Shown one piece after another: positions 1-8,768 of a stretch of DNA of 64,000 nt. The notes below the pieces were generated by a model. The model searched no databases. It was not told the origin of the DNA and was given only the letters and a program-made list of their open reading frames with translations. The DNA comes from CAYMQB01 sp964392665 (lineage in GTDB: Bacteria; Hydrothermota; E44-bin80), in the NCBI GenBank assembly GCA_964392665.1, contig CAYMQB010000010.1, positions 1 to 64,000 of the forward strand, in the 5' to 3' direction. A program made the translations under genes and the position numbers. How positions within the stretch are numbered: the first letter of the stretch is position 1; each line of letters opens with the position of its first letter.

Positions 1-2
1 CT

Positions 3-49
3 AACTGGGGAATTATCCTGACCCCAACTGGGGAATTCCTCTGAACCTC
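3..49. repeat. Two-copy imperfect tandem repeat, ~23 bp unit
   Basis: The 12-mer AACTGGGGAATT occurs at 3-14 and again at 26-37. Each copy is followed by a similar C-rich tail (ATCCTGACCCC and CCTCTGAACCTC), giving a period of about 23 bases. The window edge cuts the region, so a longer array may continue to the left. The function is unknown. Confidence 0.5.
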
Positions 50-263
50 GACAGGAGTCGCAGTTAATGGAACGTATGTAGGACTGTGTTCTGCTTATAC
101 AAAACAAAATATGGGCGTTTTTACTTGCTCTCCGAATACGCATTTGGAAGCGTTGGAGTATAATTATAATTATTATTGGGAAAGCTACGCAGACACTAAA
201 GGCAAAACAAGTTATACATGGAAACTGATACTACAGAAAAGTCAGGGAAGTAGGCGTAAGTAG
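45..263 (+). CDS. Possible 3' fragment of an unrecognised gene
   Basis: Frame 3 is open from just after a stop at 42-44 to a TAG at 261-263, about 72 codons. It has no convincing start codon or Shine-Dalgarno sequence. The predicted peptide is rich in Tyr, Asn and Thr with a basic C-terminus (QKSQGSRRK). It ends 20 bases before the lipoprotein gene and reads the same way. It may be the tail of a gene broken at the upstream repeat, or chance. I recognise no family. Confidence 0.25.
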   Translation, partial: TSTGVAVNGTYVGLCSAYTKQNMGVFTCSPNTHLEALEYNYNYYWESYADTKGKTSYTWKLILQKSQGSRRK

Positions 264-283
264 AAAATTGAAAAGGAGGTATT

Positions 284-760
284 ATGAAAAGGTCAACTTG
301 GATTACATATTTTCTATTCTTTCTGGTAGTTTTTTTATTTGTCGGATGTGCAACGATTATTCACGGAACACATCAGAATATCACTGTAAACTCAAGTCCT
401 TCTGGTGCTAAAGTGATAGTTCAAGGAATAGAAAAAGGAAAGACACCGACAGTAATTAATCTTCCTCGAGGAGAGTCTGGTAACCTTATTCTGCATTTTG
501 AGAAAGAAGGTTATGAACCAGTTGATATTATGTTAAAAAAGGAAGTGGATTGGTTACTTGTTGGTGGTGGTAACTGTTTATTATTTGGTGGAATTCTTGG
601 TTTTGCAGTTGATTTTGTTACTGGTGCAGCATACACTCTTACTCCTTCGGAAGTAAATACTGTTTTGCAAAAAATGGGAGAGCAGGGAATGAATTTAAAA
701 AATATGCAAAAGAATGGAGATATTGCCATTGTTGTTGATTTAGCGGCTATGAGAAAATAA
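284..760 (+). CDS. PEGA-domain lipoprotein
   Basis: This is a 158-residue predicted envelope lipoprotein. Residues 1-21 form a hydrophobic signal peptide ending in a lipobox (FVGC), so Cys22 would be lipidated. Residues ~32-85 resemble a PEGA domain: a beta-rich stretch with 'SSPSGAKVIVQG', 'GKTP' and 'FEKEGYEP'. PEGA domains are common in surface proteins, and their ligands are mostly unknown. A Gly-rich hydrophobic segment (~91-115) could be a membrane-associating hairpin. A strong Shine-Dalgarno sequence (AGGAGGT) lies six bases before the ATG and fixes the start. The role is unknown; the family call is fairly firm. Confidence 0.75.
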   Translation: MKRSTWITYFLFFLVVFLFVGCATIIHGTHQNITVNSSPSGAKVIVQGIEKGKTPTVINLPRGESGNLILHFEKEGYEPVDIMLKKEVDWLLVGGGNCLLFGGILGFAVDFVTGAAYTLTPSEVNTVLQKMGEQGMNLKNMQKNGDIAIVVDLAAMRK

Positions 761-898
761 GACTTATTGTGTCTAAGACGAGGGTTAATACCGAGATTGG
801 CTTAGCAGAGATTATAAGAAAGTGCTCGCAATGAAAAAAGTAGGATGTGATTTCGAAGAACCTTTGCGCAGCTCAAGAGAACTCCATCCCGGACAATA

Positions 899-1765
899 TT
901 ACAATTTTTCTGCGGTGGCTACCCTTTTTATTCCCCTCAGGTCAGGGATTATTCTAATATCTTTGTATGATTTTTCTTTTTCAAATAGTTGTTTTACATT
1001 TTCCGCCTGATCGATGCCAATCTCCAGAGCAATGAAACTTCGAGGTTTCAAGAAATCGTTGGCTTCATGAATTATTCTTTTAATGAACTTCAATCCATCA
1101 TCGCCACCGTCAAATGCTTCTCTGGGTTCCTGTTTAACAATCTCTGGAAGCTTCTCGAGCTCAGAGGATGGAATGTAAGGGGGGTTTGAGATTAAGACAT
1201 TTGCTTTTTCTTTGTTTTTAAAGGGTTCAAGGACTTGTCCCGTAAGTAAGAATATTTTTTCGTCTAAGTGATAATTCATGCTATTTGTTTTTGCACATTC
1301 GAAGGCGATTTCAGATATATCGGATGCATAGATTTCCATATTTTCAAAGCGTTTTGCAAAGAAGATGGAAATTGCGCCTGTCCCCGTTCCAATTTCAAAC
1401 AAGATGAATTTACCAGATTTATTTGCTTCAATCCATTTCTTTGTTTCAGAGACAAGAATTTCCGTTTCCTGTCTTGGGATAAAAACGCCCTTTTTTGTTT
1501 CTATATCAAAACCCATAAATCCGCTTCTTCCTATTATGTACTGAACAGGTTCGTCATCCAGTCGCCTTTTTATGTAATCTCTGAATATGGAGAGTTCTTT
1601 ATGCGTTATTGGCTGATTGAAATTAAGATACAAAGAAACTCTTTTTAAATTAAGGGTGTGAGCAAGAAGAATTTCTGTTGTTAACCTCGGTTCATCTATA
1701 GATTTTTTCCTTAAGTAATCGGTTGTAACCTTTATGAGTTCTTTTACCGTCCACTTTTTCTGCAT
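899..1765 (-). CDS. prmC: Peptide chain release factor N5-glutamine methyltransferase
   Basis: PrmC (HemK) transfers a methyl group from S-adenosylmethionine to the glutamine of the GGQ motif of release factors. The 288-residue protein has the usual two parts: an N-terminal helical domain (~1-85) and a Rossmann methyltransferase domain. SAM-binding residues are visible in 'FEIGTGTGAISI', and the substrate-glutamine motif NPPY appears in 'ISNPPYIPSSELE'. It lies directly downstream of prfA, which encodes its substrate, with a gap of about 100 bases. This prfA-prmC pairing is common in bacteria and supports co-transcription from the DUF1385 promoter. Length and motifs are normal. Confidence 0.95.
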   Translation of the reverse strand: MQKKWTVKELIKVTTDYLRKKSIDEPRLTTEILLAHTLNLKRVSLYLNFNQPITHKELSIFRDYIKRRLDDEPVQYIIGRSGFMGFDIETKKGVFIPRQETEILVSETKKWIEANKSGKFILFEIGTGTGAISIFFAKRFENMEIYASDISEIAFECAKTNSMNYHLDEKIFLLTGQVLEPFKNKEKANVLISNPPYIPSSELEKLPEIVKQEPREAFDGGDDGLKFIKRIIHEANDFLKPRSFIALEIGIDQAENVKQLFEKEKSYKDIRIIPDLRGIKRVATAEKL

Positions 1766-1827
1766 AGTTTTCTAATTTGATTGCTTCTATAATAGGATGG
1801 AGGTTTCGATATCACTAATTCATTCCA

Positions 1828-1876
1828 GGTAGGCTGAAACCTGCGACTAACTATGAAACGTTTTTTCTAACGTTTC
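1828..1876. repeat. Intergenic palindromes between prfA and prmC
   Basis: There are two inverted repeats. GAAACGTT (1855-1862) and AACGTTTC (1869-1876) form a perfect 8-bp stem with a 6-base loop, overlapping the prfA stop codon. Next to it, GTAGGCTGAAACCTGC (1830-1845) can form a short stem and resembles the palindrome at 49890-49907. There is no U-run, so an intrinsic terminator is unlikely. They may act in mRNA processing or be a dispersed REP-like element. Confidence 0.45.
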
Positions 1877-2916
1877 TCGCTTGCCAGCGTGAGTTTTTCT
1901 ATAATTTCATCCAGGTCTCCACCCAATATGGATTCTAACCTGTGGAGTGATAATTTGATTCTATGGTCCGTGACACGATTTTGTGGGAAATTGTATGTTC
2001 TTATTCTCTCGCTTCTGTCCCCGGTTCCTACCTGATTTCTTCTTTTGTCGGCGATTTTCTTCTCTTCTTCTTTGGTTTTTTTATTGAGAAGTCTTGAACG
2101 AAGTACTTTCATTGCTTTGTCTCTATTCTTGTGCTGAGACCTTTCATCTTGGCAGGTTACGACCATTCCTGTAGGCAGATATGTAATCCTTATTGCCGTT
2201 GATAGTTTATTTACGTTCTGTCCACCCGGACCTGATGAATGAAAGACATCTATTTTCAAATCCTTTGGGTCAATATTTATGTCCACTTCTTGCGCCTCCG
2301 GAAGGACGGCAACCGTTGCAGTTGATGTATGAATTCTACCTCCCGATTCCGTGATCGGGACCCTTTGTACTCTGTGGACACCACTTTCGAATTTGAATTT
2401 GTTGAATGCGTCTTTGCCATGAAGTAGAAATATAACCTCTTTAAATCCACCAATACCGGTCGTGTGTGTGTTCAATATTTCTATTTTCCAGTTTTTTATA
2501 TTGGCGAATTTCGTGTACATGTCAAAAAGGTCCTTAACAAAAAGCGCCGCTTCTTCACCGCCGGCTCCTGCCCTTATTTCAACAATAATATTCTTATTTT
2601 CCATTGAATCTTTCGGGTAAAGGATTTGTCTTATTAGGTTTGTTTTATCTTTGATTTCCTGATTAACCTCGTCCAATTCTGTTTTTGCGATGGTTCTCAG
2701 TTCTTCGTCTTTATCCATCTCTACGATATTTTCTGCCTCTATCTTTCTGCGTTCCAATTTTTTGAGTTGTTTATACAGAGTAACTATATCCTTAAGCTCA
2801 CTCCTTTCTTTCGAAAGTGATATGAGTTTTCCCTTATTTTTCATTACTCCCTCTGATTCAAGCAGCTTTGTAATCTCATCAAATCTCTTTTTTAATTCTT
2901 CAAGCTTGTCAATCAT
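1867..2916 (-). CDS. prfA: Peptide chain release factor 1
   Basis: RF1 recognises UAA and UAG stop codons and triggers release of the finished peptide on the ribosome. The GGQ hydrolysis motif is present in 'HSSGPGGQNVNKLSTA'. The codon-recognition tripeptide appears as PIT in 'VQRVPITESGGRIHTS', a PxT variant that marks RF1 rather than RF2 (SPF). The 349-residue form starting at 2916 begins MIDKLEELKK, as RF1 proteins normally do. A longer frame reaching back to 2976 adds 20 residues coding inside the upstream gene and is unlikely. The start overlaps the DUF1385 stop by 8 bases, so translation is probably coupled. Confidence 0.95.
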   Translation of the reverse strand: MIDKLEELKKRFDEITKLLESEGVMKNKGKLISLSKERSELKDIVTLYKQLKKLERRKIEAENIVEMDKDEELRTIAKTELDEVNQEIKDKTNLIRQILYPKDSMENKNIIVEIRAGAGGEEAALFVKDLFDMYTKFANIKNWKIEILNTHTTGIGGFKEVIFLLHGKDAFNKFKFESGVHRVQRVPITESGGRIHTSTATVAVLPEAQEVDINIDPKDLKIDVFHSSGPGGQNVNKLSTAIRITYLPTGMVVTCQDERSQHKNRDKAMKVLRSRLLNKKTKEEEKKIADKRRNQVGTGDRSERIRTYNFPQNRVTDHRIKLSLHRLESILGGDLDEIIEKLTLASEKR

Positions 2917-3829
2917 TTTCTTTGTCCTTGTGTTCCATATTAAGAGCCGAGCGTAACGCAGCAAATCCAACCTCAAGTTGCGCTGGTGTTGGTTCTTTTG
3001 TCGTTACATATTGAAATGCAAGTCCGGGACTTAGCAAGATTTTAAGCAATCTATTCTTTGGATGTTTTCCGGCGAATTTAATAATTTCATAAGATGTTCC
3101 TACAAGGAAAGGGAGAAAAAGCAAATGTATGCCAAGTCTGAGTAACTTCACAGAAGGTATTCCCCACACGCCAAAAATGAATGTATCAAGAACTGCAAAG
3201 AATATGATTGCAACGATAAAAACAATGAAAATAAAGGAAGTGCCACAGCGAGGGTGTTTGGTTGAATAGCATGAACAGTTTTTTTCTGTGAGTTCTTTGC
3301 CATCTTCCCAGCAGAAGATAGATTTGTGCTCTGCTCCGTGGTACTGGAAAAGACGTTTAACATCGGGGATAAATGATATTATCAAAATGTAGAGGATAAA
3401 GAAAATAATCCTGATTAATCCTGCAAGAATATTAAAGGTCACAGGTTTTGTATCCAAACCTGTTTTACTTGCTATAAATATGGGGAGAAATAAAAAGATG
3501 AAAAGTGCCAGGATTATTGCAAGGAAAGAGATTATCCCCGAGAGGAAGCCCTCATGGCGTTTTTTTTTGTTCTTCTGCTGTTGCTCGAAAGCAATTTCTG
3601 CTGAGTAGTTAATTGCATTGATACCTTCGTATAGCATTTCGGCAAGTGCTACTATTCCTCTTACAAGGAACAACTTAAAGAATTTGATTTTTCTTAGCAT
3701 TTCGTTACGCTTATGAGAATGAAGCACAATGTTTCCGTTAGGGGCTCTGACCGCGATTGAAACCTTTTCCGGTGATATCATCATTACGCCTTCAATTACA
3801 GCCTGTCCACCTACATTAGTTTTTTTCAT
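2909..3829 (-). CDS. DUF1385 (YqhQ-like) membrane protein
   Basis: This polytopic inner-membrane protein of the DUF1385 family opens with the family signature 'KKTNVGGQAVIEGVMM'. It has hydrophobic segments near residues ~95-120, ~135-160, ~200-225 and ~228-250, and the conserved loop 'YHGAEHK' with further Cys and His residues (FCWEDG, CSCYSTKHPRCGTS). Metal binding is plausible, but the family's biochemical role is not established. It heads a DUF1385-prfA-prmC operon, an order seen in many bacteria. I start it at 3829 because a near-consensus promoter ends six bases upstream. A start at 3847 would put coding sequence across the -10 box, and neither start has a Shine-Dalgarno sequence. Confidence 0.85.
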   Translation of the reverse strand: MKKTNVGGQAVIEGVMMISPEKVSIAVRAPNGNIVLHSHKRNEMLRKIKFFKLFLVRGIVALAEMLYEGINAINYSAEIAFEQQQKNKKKRHEGFLSGIISFLAIILALFIFLFLPIFIASKTGLDTKPVTFNILAGLIRIIFFILYILIISFIPDVKRLFQYHGAEHKSIFCWEDGKELTEKNCSCYSTKHPRCGTSFIFIVFIVAIIFFAVLDTFIFGVWGIPSVKLLRLGIHLLFLPFLVGTSYEIIKFAGKHPKNRLLKILLSPGLAFQYVTTKEPTPAQLEVGFAALRSALNMEHKDKEND

Positions 3830-3864
3830 AGACGCAATATACAGCATAATTTCATTTATGTCAA
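3830..3864 (-). promoter_or_regulatory. Sigma-70 promoter for DUF1385-prfA-prmC, leaderless geometry
   Basis: On the minus strand the -35 box is TTGACA (3859-3864), the spacer is 17 bases and the -10 box is TATATT (3836-3841). Only six bases separate the -10 from ATG at 3829. Initiation about seven bases after the -10 would place the first transcribed base at the A of the ATG. Confidence 0.75.
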
Positions 3865-3975
3865 CCTTTTGGTAGTTATTTCAGGTTTTTTCTGAAAACA
3901 TTGCGTTACGAATGTACATAATTTAACCACAAGGTTCCTTGGTTTGTGTAAAAATTACTGGGCTATTTATTTTGC

Positions 3976-4004
3976 TTGACTTTTATATGAGAATAGGTTA
4001 AATT
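3976..4004 (+). promoter_or_regulatory. Sigma-70-like promoter for the GAF-GGDEF gene
   Basis: A TTGACT -35 box (3976-3981), a 17-base spacer and a TAAATT -10 box (3999-4004) lie 11 bases before the ATG at 4016. Transcription would start near 4011, leaving only a few leader bases. Confidence 0.55.
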
Positions 4005-4015
4005 TGAAAATAGTA

Positions 4016-6022
4016 ATGAAGAAAATAGAAAAATTCAGAAGATTACATGAGATTTCGACTGTTTTGCTAACCGAGAAAAAGCTCGATCGAGTTCTCGATG
4101 CAATTGTAAAAAATGCTGCGGAGTTTTTTGCTGCGGATGCCTGTTCTATCCTGCTTTTTGACGAGAATCGCGAATTCTTAACTATTGCAAATTCATACAG
4201 GCTGTCAAAAGCATATGTTAAAATTGTAAGGGTTCGGTATGATGAAGAGGTTGCGGGAAAGGTTGTAAGCAAACAAAAGCCGATCATTATTCCTGACCTC
4301 GACAACTTGTTTGCATCATTTGGTGACGATCTATCTATAAAGTGGTTTAGGAAGGAAGGCTTGGTTTCCTGCGTAGATGCACCGGTAGTTGTAAACAAGA
4401 AATCCATTGGGTGTTTGAACCTTTATTACAAGAAAAAGTTTACCTTTAGAGAGAGGGATCTGGATGTGCTAAAAGTATTTTGTGATTTTTCTGCAATAGC
4501 AATTTACAATGCGGATCTTATTAAAAGAATAAAGGATGAGCTAAAAGAAAGGGCAACACTGGAGAATGTGAGTCTTATCTTGACATCGACACTTAGATTA
4601 AGAGAAGTGCTAAAAGCATTAATATCTAGCGCTGTTGAATTGACTGGCACAACCAAAGGTAGTATACTTTTAGTAGATGAGAAAAAACGAAGGATTGTAG
4701 AAGCGTACAATTACAATAAAAAAGGCAAGAAATTTGAATCGTATTCAAGTACAGCCAGGTTAAATAGAGGTATTTCCGGCAAGATTCTAAAGACAAAACA
4801 GGCTATTTCAATCGATAATCTCAGCAAACTAAGGGGAGTAAATCCTACGGCGGTGAAGAAAAAACGAAAAGGCGTTCTTGTTGTTCCAGTACTTATCGAA
4901 GGAAAGGTAATTGCAATACTGTATGTTGATTCGCTAAAGCCCAGAATTTTCACGAAAAGGGATATTAGACTGGTTTCTGCTCTTACGAATCAAGCTGGAG
5001 TGGCTATTGAGAATGCAAGATTGTATGCGCAGGTTGAGCGGAAAATAAGAGATTTGTCTATTTCCTACAGAATCAGTCAAGCTTTGATATCTACTATCGA
5101 TCTTAATGTGCTTCTGTCGAAAATTTTGGAGGAACTCAAGGAAGCATTTGGTTATTCGAATCTTGCAATACTACTCGTAGATCGCGAAAGCAATAAACTT
5201 GTATTCAAAGCAGCAACCGGTTATCCAGAGAAGATAAAGAAGATGATGTTAACAATTGGCAAGGATGGTATCACAGGTTATGTTGCTGCGAAAGGAAGGA
5301 CTTATTATTCAAAGGATGTTCTGAAGGATAAACATTATATAAAGGGAATTGCAAATGTGAAATCCGAAGTTACCATTCCCTTGAAAATCGGAAAAAAAAC
5401 TACAGGAGTTCTCAATGTTGAAAGCAAAGAGTATAACGATTTCGATGAATGGGAAATTAAACTTCTGTCATCCATTGCAGCGCAGATCGCCAATGCCATT
5501 GAAAAATCGAGACTATATGAAGAGTCCAAGATGCTTTCCTTAACCGATCCTCTTACTAATCTTCCAAATAGAAGGCACTTTGATATCGTGGTCGATGCAG
5601 AACTCAGAAAATCCGAAAGGTATAACAGACCTTTGAGCTTATTGCTCATGGATTTTGACAATTTCAAGCAGTATAATGATAAAAACGGTCATATTGCCGG
5701 AGATAAGGTTCTTATTGAATATGCAAAGGTTATGAAATCATATGTTCGCAACATAGACCTTATCTGCAGATATGGAGGGGATGAGTTTATTGTCGTTTTA
5801 CCGGAGACAGATGAAATTTATGCCAGGGGGGTTGCGGAAAGAATTCGCAAGAAAATACACAATAAGAGCAAGAAAATGGGTATAACCCTCAGTGTTGGAA
5901 TCTCTACATATCCAGTCGATGGTGAGGAGAAGACAGCACTGATTAGGGCATCTGACAAGGCTTGTTACACTGCCAAGGAAGGGGGAGGGGATTGCGTAAG
6001 AAGCGTGCTGGATCAAAAATAG
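4016..6022 (+). CDS. Triple-GAF diguanylate cyclase
   Basis: This predicted soluble cytoplasmic sensor makes cyclic di-GMP from GTP. Three GAF domains run in series (about residues 5-165, 180-335 and 345-495), followed by a GGDEF domain (~515-668). The catalytic motif is intact (RYGGDEF). An inhibitory I-site RxxD (RNID) lies exactly five residues before it, which in this family allows product feedback inhibition. No membrane segment is seen, so the input is probably a small cytoplasmic ligand or a redox cue bound by GAF. I chose ATG 4016 over TTG 4004 because the -10 box covers the latter. The output could reach the polysaccharide locus downstream, but nothing here proves that. Confidence 0.88.
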   Translation: MKKIEKFRRLHEISTVLLTEKKLDRVLDAIVKNAAEFFAADACSILLFDENREFLTIANSYRLSKAYVKIVRVRYDEEVAGKVVSKQKPIIIPDLDNLFASFGDDLSIKWFRKEGLVSCVDAPVVVNKKSIGCLNLYYKKKFTFRERDLDVLKVFCDFSAIAIYNADLIKRIKDELKERATLENVSLILTSTLRLREVLKALISSAVELTGTTKGSILLVDEKKRRIVEAYNYNKKGKKFESYSSTARLNRGISGKILKTKQAISIDNLSKLRGVNPTAVKKKRKGVLVVPVLIEGKVIAILYVDSLKPRIFTKRDIRLVSALTNQAGVAIENARLYAQVERKIRDLSISYRISQALISTIDLNVLLSKILEELKEAFGYSNLAILLVDRESNKLVFKAATGYPEKIKKMMLTIGKDGITGYVAAKGRTYYSKDVLKDKHYIKGIANVKSEVTIPLKIGKKTTGVLNVESKEYNDFDEWEIKLLSSIAAQIANAIEKSRLYEESKMLSLTDPLTNLPNRRHFDIVVDAELRKSERYNRPLSLLLMDFDNFKQYNDKNGHIAGDKVLIEYAKVMKSYVRNIDLICRYGGDEFIVVLPETDEIYARGVAERIRKKIHNKSKKMGITLSVGISTYPVDGEEKTALIRASDKACYTAKEGGGDCVRSVLDQK

Positions 6023-6447
6023 AAATAAGAAGGTTGTCGGTTTCGGATTATGAGAAAATGGTAGATGTGTGGAAACGTGCCAAGCTTCCAGTTAAGCTTC
6101 GAGGAAGGGAAAGTCGGATGTCCATTGAAAAGCAAATGCGCGAGGCACCCGACCTGTTTCTTGGTGCTTTCGAGAATGATGAACTAATAGGGATTATAAT
6201 TGGTTCATCTGAAGTGAGAAAGGGGTGGCTTAATCGCATTGCGGTTGTTCCAGAGAAAAGAGGGAGGGGGATTGCAAAGGATTTGACGGTAAAAGCTGAG
6301 AAAGCATTGAAAAATAGAGGAATAGCAATTATAGGTCTTTTGGTCGAAAAGAACAATATAGACAGCATACAACTTGCTAAGTCGCTTGGATATAAGGAAC
6401 ACCCGAACATACTGTATCTTACGAAGAGAGAGAACGAAGATGTATGA
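5992..6447 (+). CDS. GNAT-family N-acetyltransferase
   Basis: This is a protein of about 151 residues with the GNAT fold. The acetyl-CoA-binding signature appears as 'VVPEKRGRGIAKDLT' (R/Q-x-x-G-x-G/A), preceded by 'LNRIAV' and followed by the usual C-terminal 'LAKSLGYKE' element. The substrate cannot be named. The TTG at 5992 follows a purine-rich Shine-Dalgarno stretch (GGGGGAGGGG) inside the end of the upstream cyclase gene, a 31-base overlap in another frame. A TTG at 5962 is possible but has no such site. The coupling suggests co-expression with the cyclase. Confidence 0.75.
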   Translation: MRKKRAGSKIEIRRLSVSDYEKMVDVWKRAKLPVKLRGRESRMSIEKQMREAPDLFLGAFENDELIGIIIGSSEVRKGWLNRIAVVPEKRGRGIAKDLTVKAEKALKNRGIAIIGLLVEKNNIDSIQLAKSLGYKEHPNILYLTKRENEDV

Positions 6448-6523
6448 AAGTGGTGAAGCCTGAAATTGGGAAATTGTAAACTACAAAGTGAGAGAAAGCA
6501 TTGTTCAAAAAAGAGTGTAAGAA

Positions 6524-7849
6524 ATGATAAGTAAATATTTTCATTTTGACGAGATGGGTACGAACATAAGAGTGGAGACAGTTGCGGGATTTACTACCTT
6601 TATGGCAATGGCTTACATAATGTTTGTTCAACCAGCCGTTCTTCAGGTGGCAGGCATGAATTTCGATGCGGTTTTTGTTGCAACCTGTCTTTCCTCGTTT
6701 ATTGCAACACTCATTATGGGGGTTTATGCCAATTACCCGATTGCGTTGGCACCGGGTATGGGTGAGAATTTTTTCTTTGTTTACACTGTAGTTCTTACGA
6801 TGGGACTAACCTGGCAGGCTGCACTCGGCGCTGTTTTAATATCCGGCGTTGTTTTTGTTATTCTCACTTTTTTAAGAATAAGAGAAATGATAATAAATGC
6901 TATACCAGCGTCTCTAAAGAGTGGAATTGCTGCAGGAATTGGACTCTTTGTTGCATTTATTGGGTTTGTTCAGGCAGGTATTATAGTAAAAAGCCCTGGT
7001 GGAGTTGTAGAGTTGGGAAATCTGCATTCCTCCCCGGTTACTCTCGCTATAATCGGCATATTCATAATTGCTATCTTACTATCCCTCCGAATAAAGGGAG
7101 CGATACTTATTGGAATGGTTGTAACAGCAATACTTGGAATACCATTGGGTATTATTGAATTTCAAGGTATTGCAAGCCTTCCTCCTTCTATTTCGCCAAC
7201 ATTTTTTAAGCTGGATTTGGCAAGTACATTCAAGTTGGGTGGTATTACGGTAATAGCTATATTTCTCTTTATGGATATGTTCGACACTATTGGAACACTT
7301 GTTGGTGTTGGAACGGCATCAGGGCTTATGAAAGACGGGAAACTACCCAGGGCGAATAAAGCGTTACTTGCAGATGCAACAGGAACTATCTTTGGAGCGG
7401 TTCTTGGAACCTCCACTGTTACTAGTTATATAGAGAGCACGACCGGAGTTTCCTCGGGTGGTAGAACCGGATTTGCAAGTGTTATTACAGGCATTCTTTT
7501 TCTTGTAAGCCTTTTCTTTGCACCACTTGTAAGGATGATCGGTGGGGGCGTGGAAATGAGCAATAATGTCTTTCTTTATCCTGTTACAGCACCTGCTCTT
7601 GTAATAGTAGGTAGTATGATGCTGAAATCCATAGTTAAAATTGACTGGAAGGATCCTTCCGAATACATACCGGCATTTCTTACTATAATAGGAATGCCAC
7701 TAACTTACAGCATTGCGGATGGTCTTGCGTTTGGTTTTGTCTCATATCCTATAGTAAAACTGGCAAGTGGCAAAGGAAAGCAAGTAAACTGGCTTTGTTA
7801 TTTGCTTGCCGTGCTTTTCATCCTAAGGTATATTTTTCTCCCACATTAA
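6524..7849 (+). CDS. Adenine/guanine/hypoxanthine permease, AzgA-like NCS2
   Basis: This 441-residue inner-membrane transporter has 12-14 predicted hydrophobic segments. The opening 'VETVAGFTTFMAMAYIMFVQP' and the motif 'ALAPGMGENFFFVYTVV' are hallmarks of the AzgA/PbuG branch of purine:proton symporters, as are 'MFDTIGTLVGVGTASGLM' and 'GTSTVTSYIESTTGVSSGGRTG'. It should import purine bases for salvage, which fits the hpt gene at 44574. The 76-base gap upstream holds no recognisable purine riboswitch, and the Shine-Dalgarno sequence is weak (GAGTG). Confidence 0.9.
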   Translation: MISKYFHFDEMGTNIRVETVAGFTTFMAMAYIMFVQPAVLQVAGMNFDAVFVATCLSSFIATLIMGVYANYPIALAPGMGENFFFVYTVVLTMGLTWQAALGAVLISGVVFVILTFLRIREMIINAIPASLKSGIAAGIGLFVAFIGFVQAGIIVKSPGGVVELGNLHSSPVTLAIIGIFIIAILLSLRIKGAILIGMVVTAILGIPLGIIEFQGIASLPPSISPTFFKLDLASTFKLGGITVIAIFLFMDMFDTIGTLVGVGTASGLMKDGKLPRANKALLADATGTIFGAVLGTSTVTSYIESTTGVSSGGRTGFASVITGILFLVSLFFAPLVRMIGGGVEMSNNVFLYPVTAPALVIVGSMMLKSIVKIDWKDPSEYIPAFLTIIGMPLTYSIADGLAFGFVSYPIVKLASGKGKQVNWLCYLLAVLFILRYIFLPH

Positions 7850-7864
7850 ATTGATGGAAAGAAT

Positions 7865-8758
7865 ATGGTGAAGTGCAACGAGCGGGGATTCCACCCTCGC
7901 ATTATCGAAGGAAAGGACTATAGGAATCTCGCCAGCAAATTGAACTATAGGATTTGGGTAGTGGTGATATTAGTTAGCATATATCTACTTTTCAATTTTG
8001 ACCGGTTTTACGGGAACGAAAGCAAAAAAAATTTTGCGCAGGAATTGTTTTCGGAGAAGGAATACTTGAGGGCTATCGGGGAATACCAAAGGTTGATGTA
8101 TTTTTCTCTCGACAGTGATTCAACTGATTTTTACAAGTTTCAAATAGGTGAATGTTATAGAAAAATGGAGAGTTACGAGTTAGCAAAAAAAAATTACTAC
8201 GAACTCATTCTTGAAGGAGTGAAAGATACATACCTTTTGCTTAGCATACAGATTGCTTATGCAAAATGCTTAATAAATACGGGTTCAGTTAAGACAGCCC
8301 GTTCAGTACTGAATGGTATTACTGCAGAAGGTCCCCAATCTGACACTATTAATCTGCTTGTCGGTATAACGCATATCAAGGCAATGGAATGGGAAAACGC
8401 AAAAGTAGAATTTAACAAAATTCACTCTCCGATAATGAAAGAAAATGCATTTCAAATGCTGGATAGGATATCAGGAGAGAATTTTAAGTCGGAGAAAACT
8501 GCATTACTTCTTTCCACTTTCATTCCGGGAGCCGGGCAGATTTATGCAAAGAGAACACTCAAAGGAATTATATCGTTTTCGCTTAATTTTTCCCTTGGAT
8601 ATCTAACATACAAGGCTGGTAGGGAAGGTAGAAGGATGGATGCAATCTTGATTGTTTATTTCGGACTTCAAAGATTCTATTTTGGAAATATCGAGCAAGC
8701 GAGAAAATATTCAAGCGAATTCAATAGTTGTATACTTGACAGTATAATCGTAGAATAA
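7865..8758 (+). CDS. TPR-containing membrane protein
   Basis: The 297-residue protein has one N-terminal transmembrane helix (~30-45, 'IWVVVILVSIYLLF'), then TPR-like helical pairs (~55-200), then a hydrophobic C-terminal region starting 'LLLSTFIPGAGQIYAKRTLKGI'. That last motif is typical of small C-terminal membrane modules in TPR proteins of FCB-type bacteria. The TPR part probably faces the periplasm. No enzymatic motif is visible. It starts 15 bases after the permease gene and is followed at once by the metalloprotease-like gene, so an operon is likely. Confidence 0.6.
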   Translation: MVKCNERGFHPRIIEGKDYRNLASKLNYRIWVVVILVSIYLLFNFDRFYGNESKKNFAQELFSEKEYLRAIGEYQRLMYFSLDSDSTDFYKFQIGECYRKMESYELAKKNYYELILEGVKDTYLLLSIQIAYAKCLINTGSVKTARSVLNGITAEGPQSDTINLLVGITHIKAMEWENAKVEFNKIHSPIMKENAFQMLDRISGENFKSEKTALLLSTFIPGAGQIYAKRTLKGIISFSLNFSLGYLTYKAGREGRRMDAILIVYFGLQRFYFGNIEQARKYSSEFNSCILDSIIVE

Positions 8759-8768
8759 GTTGTGCATA

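Noticed and set aside
822..1648. Plus-strand frames at 822-1010, 989-1189 and 1268-1648
   Set aside because: They lie mostly antisense to prmC, which has full family motifs. They have no Shine-Dalgarno sequence and no recognisable product.
1855..1876. Intrinsic terminator after prfA
   Set aside because: The stem is perfect but overlaps the stop codon and has no U-run on the minus strand; prmC follows in the same direction.
6448..6523. Purine riboswitch before the AzgA-like permease
   Set aside because: The gap is only 76 bases, and the conserved purine-aptamer loop sequences are absent.
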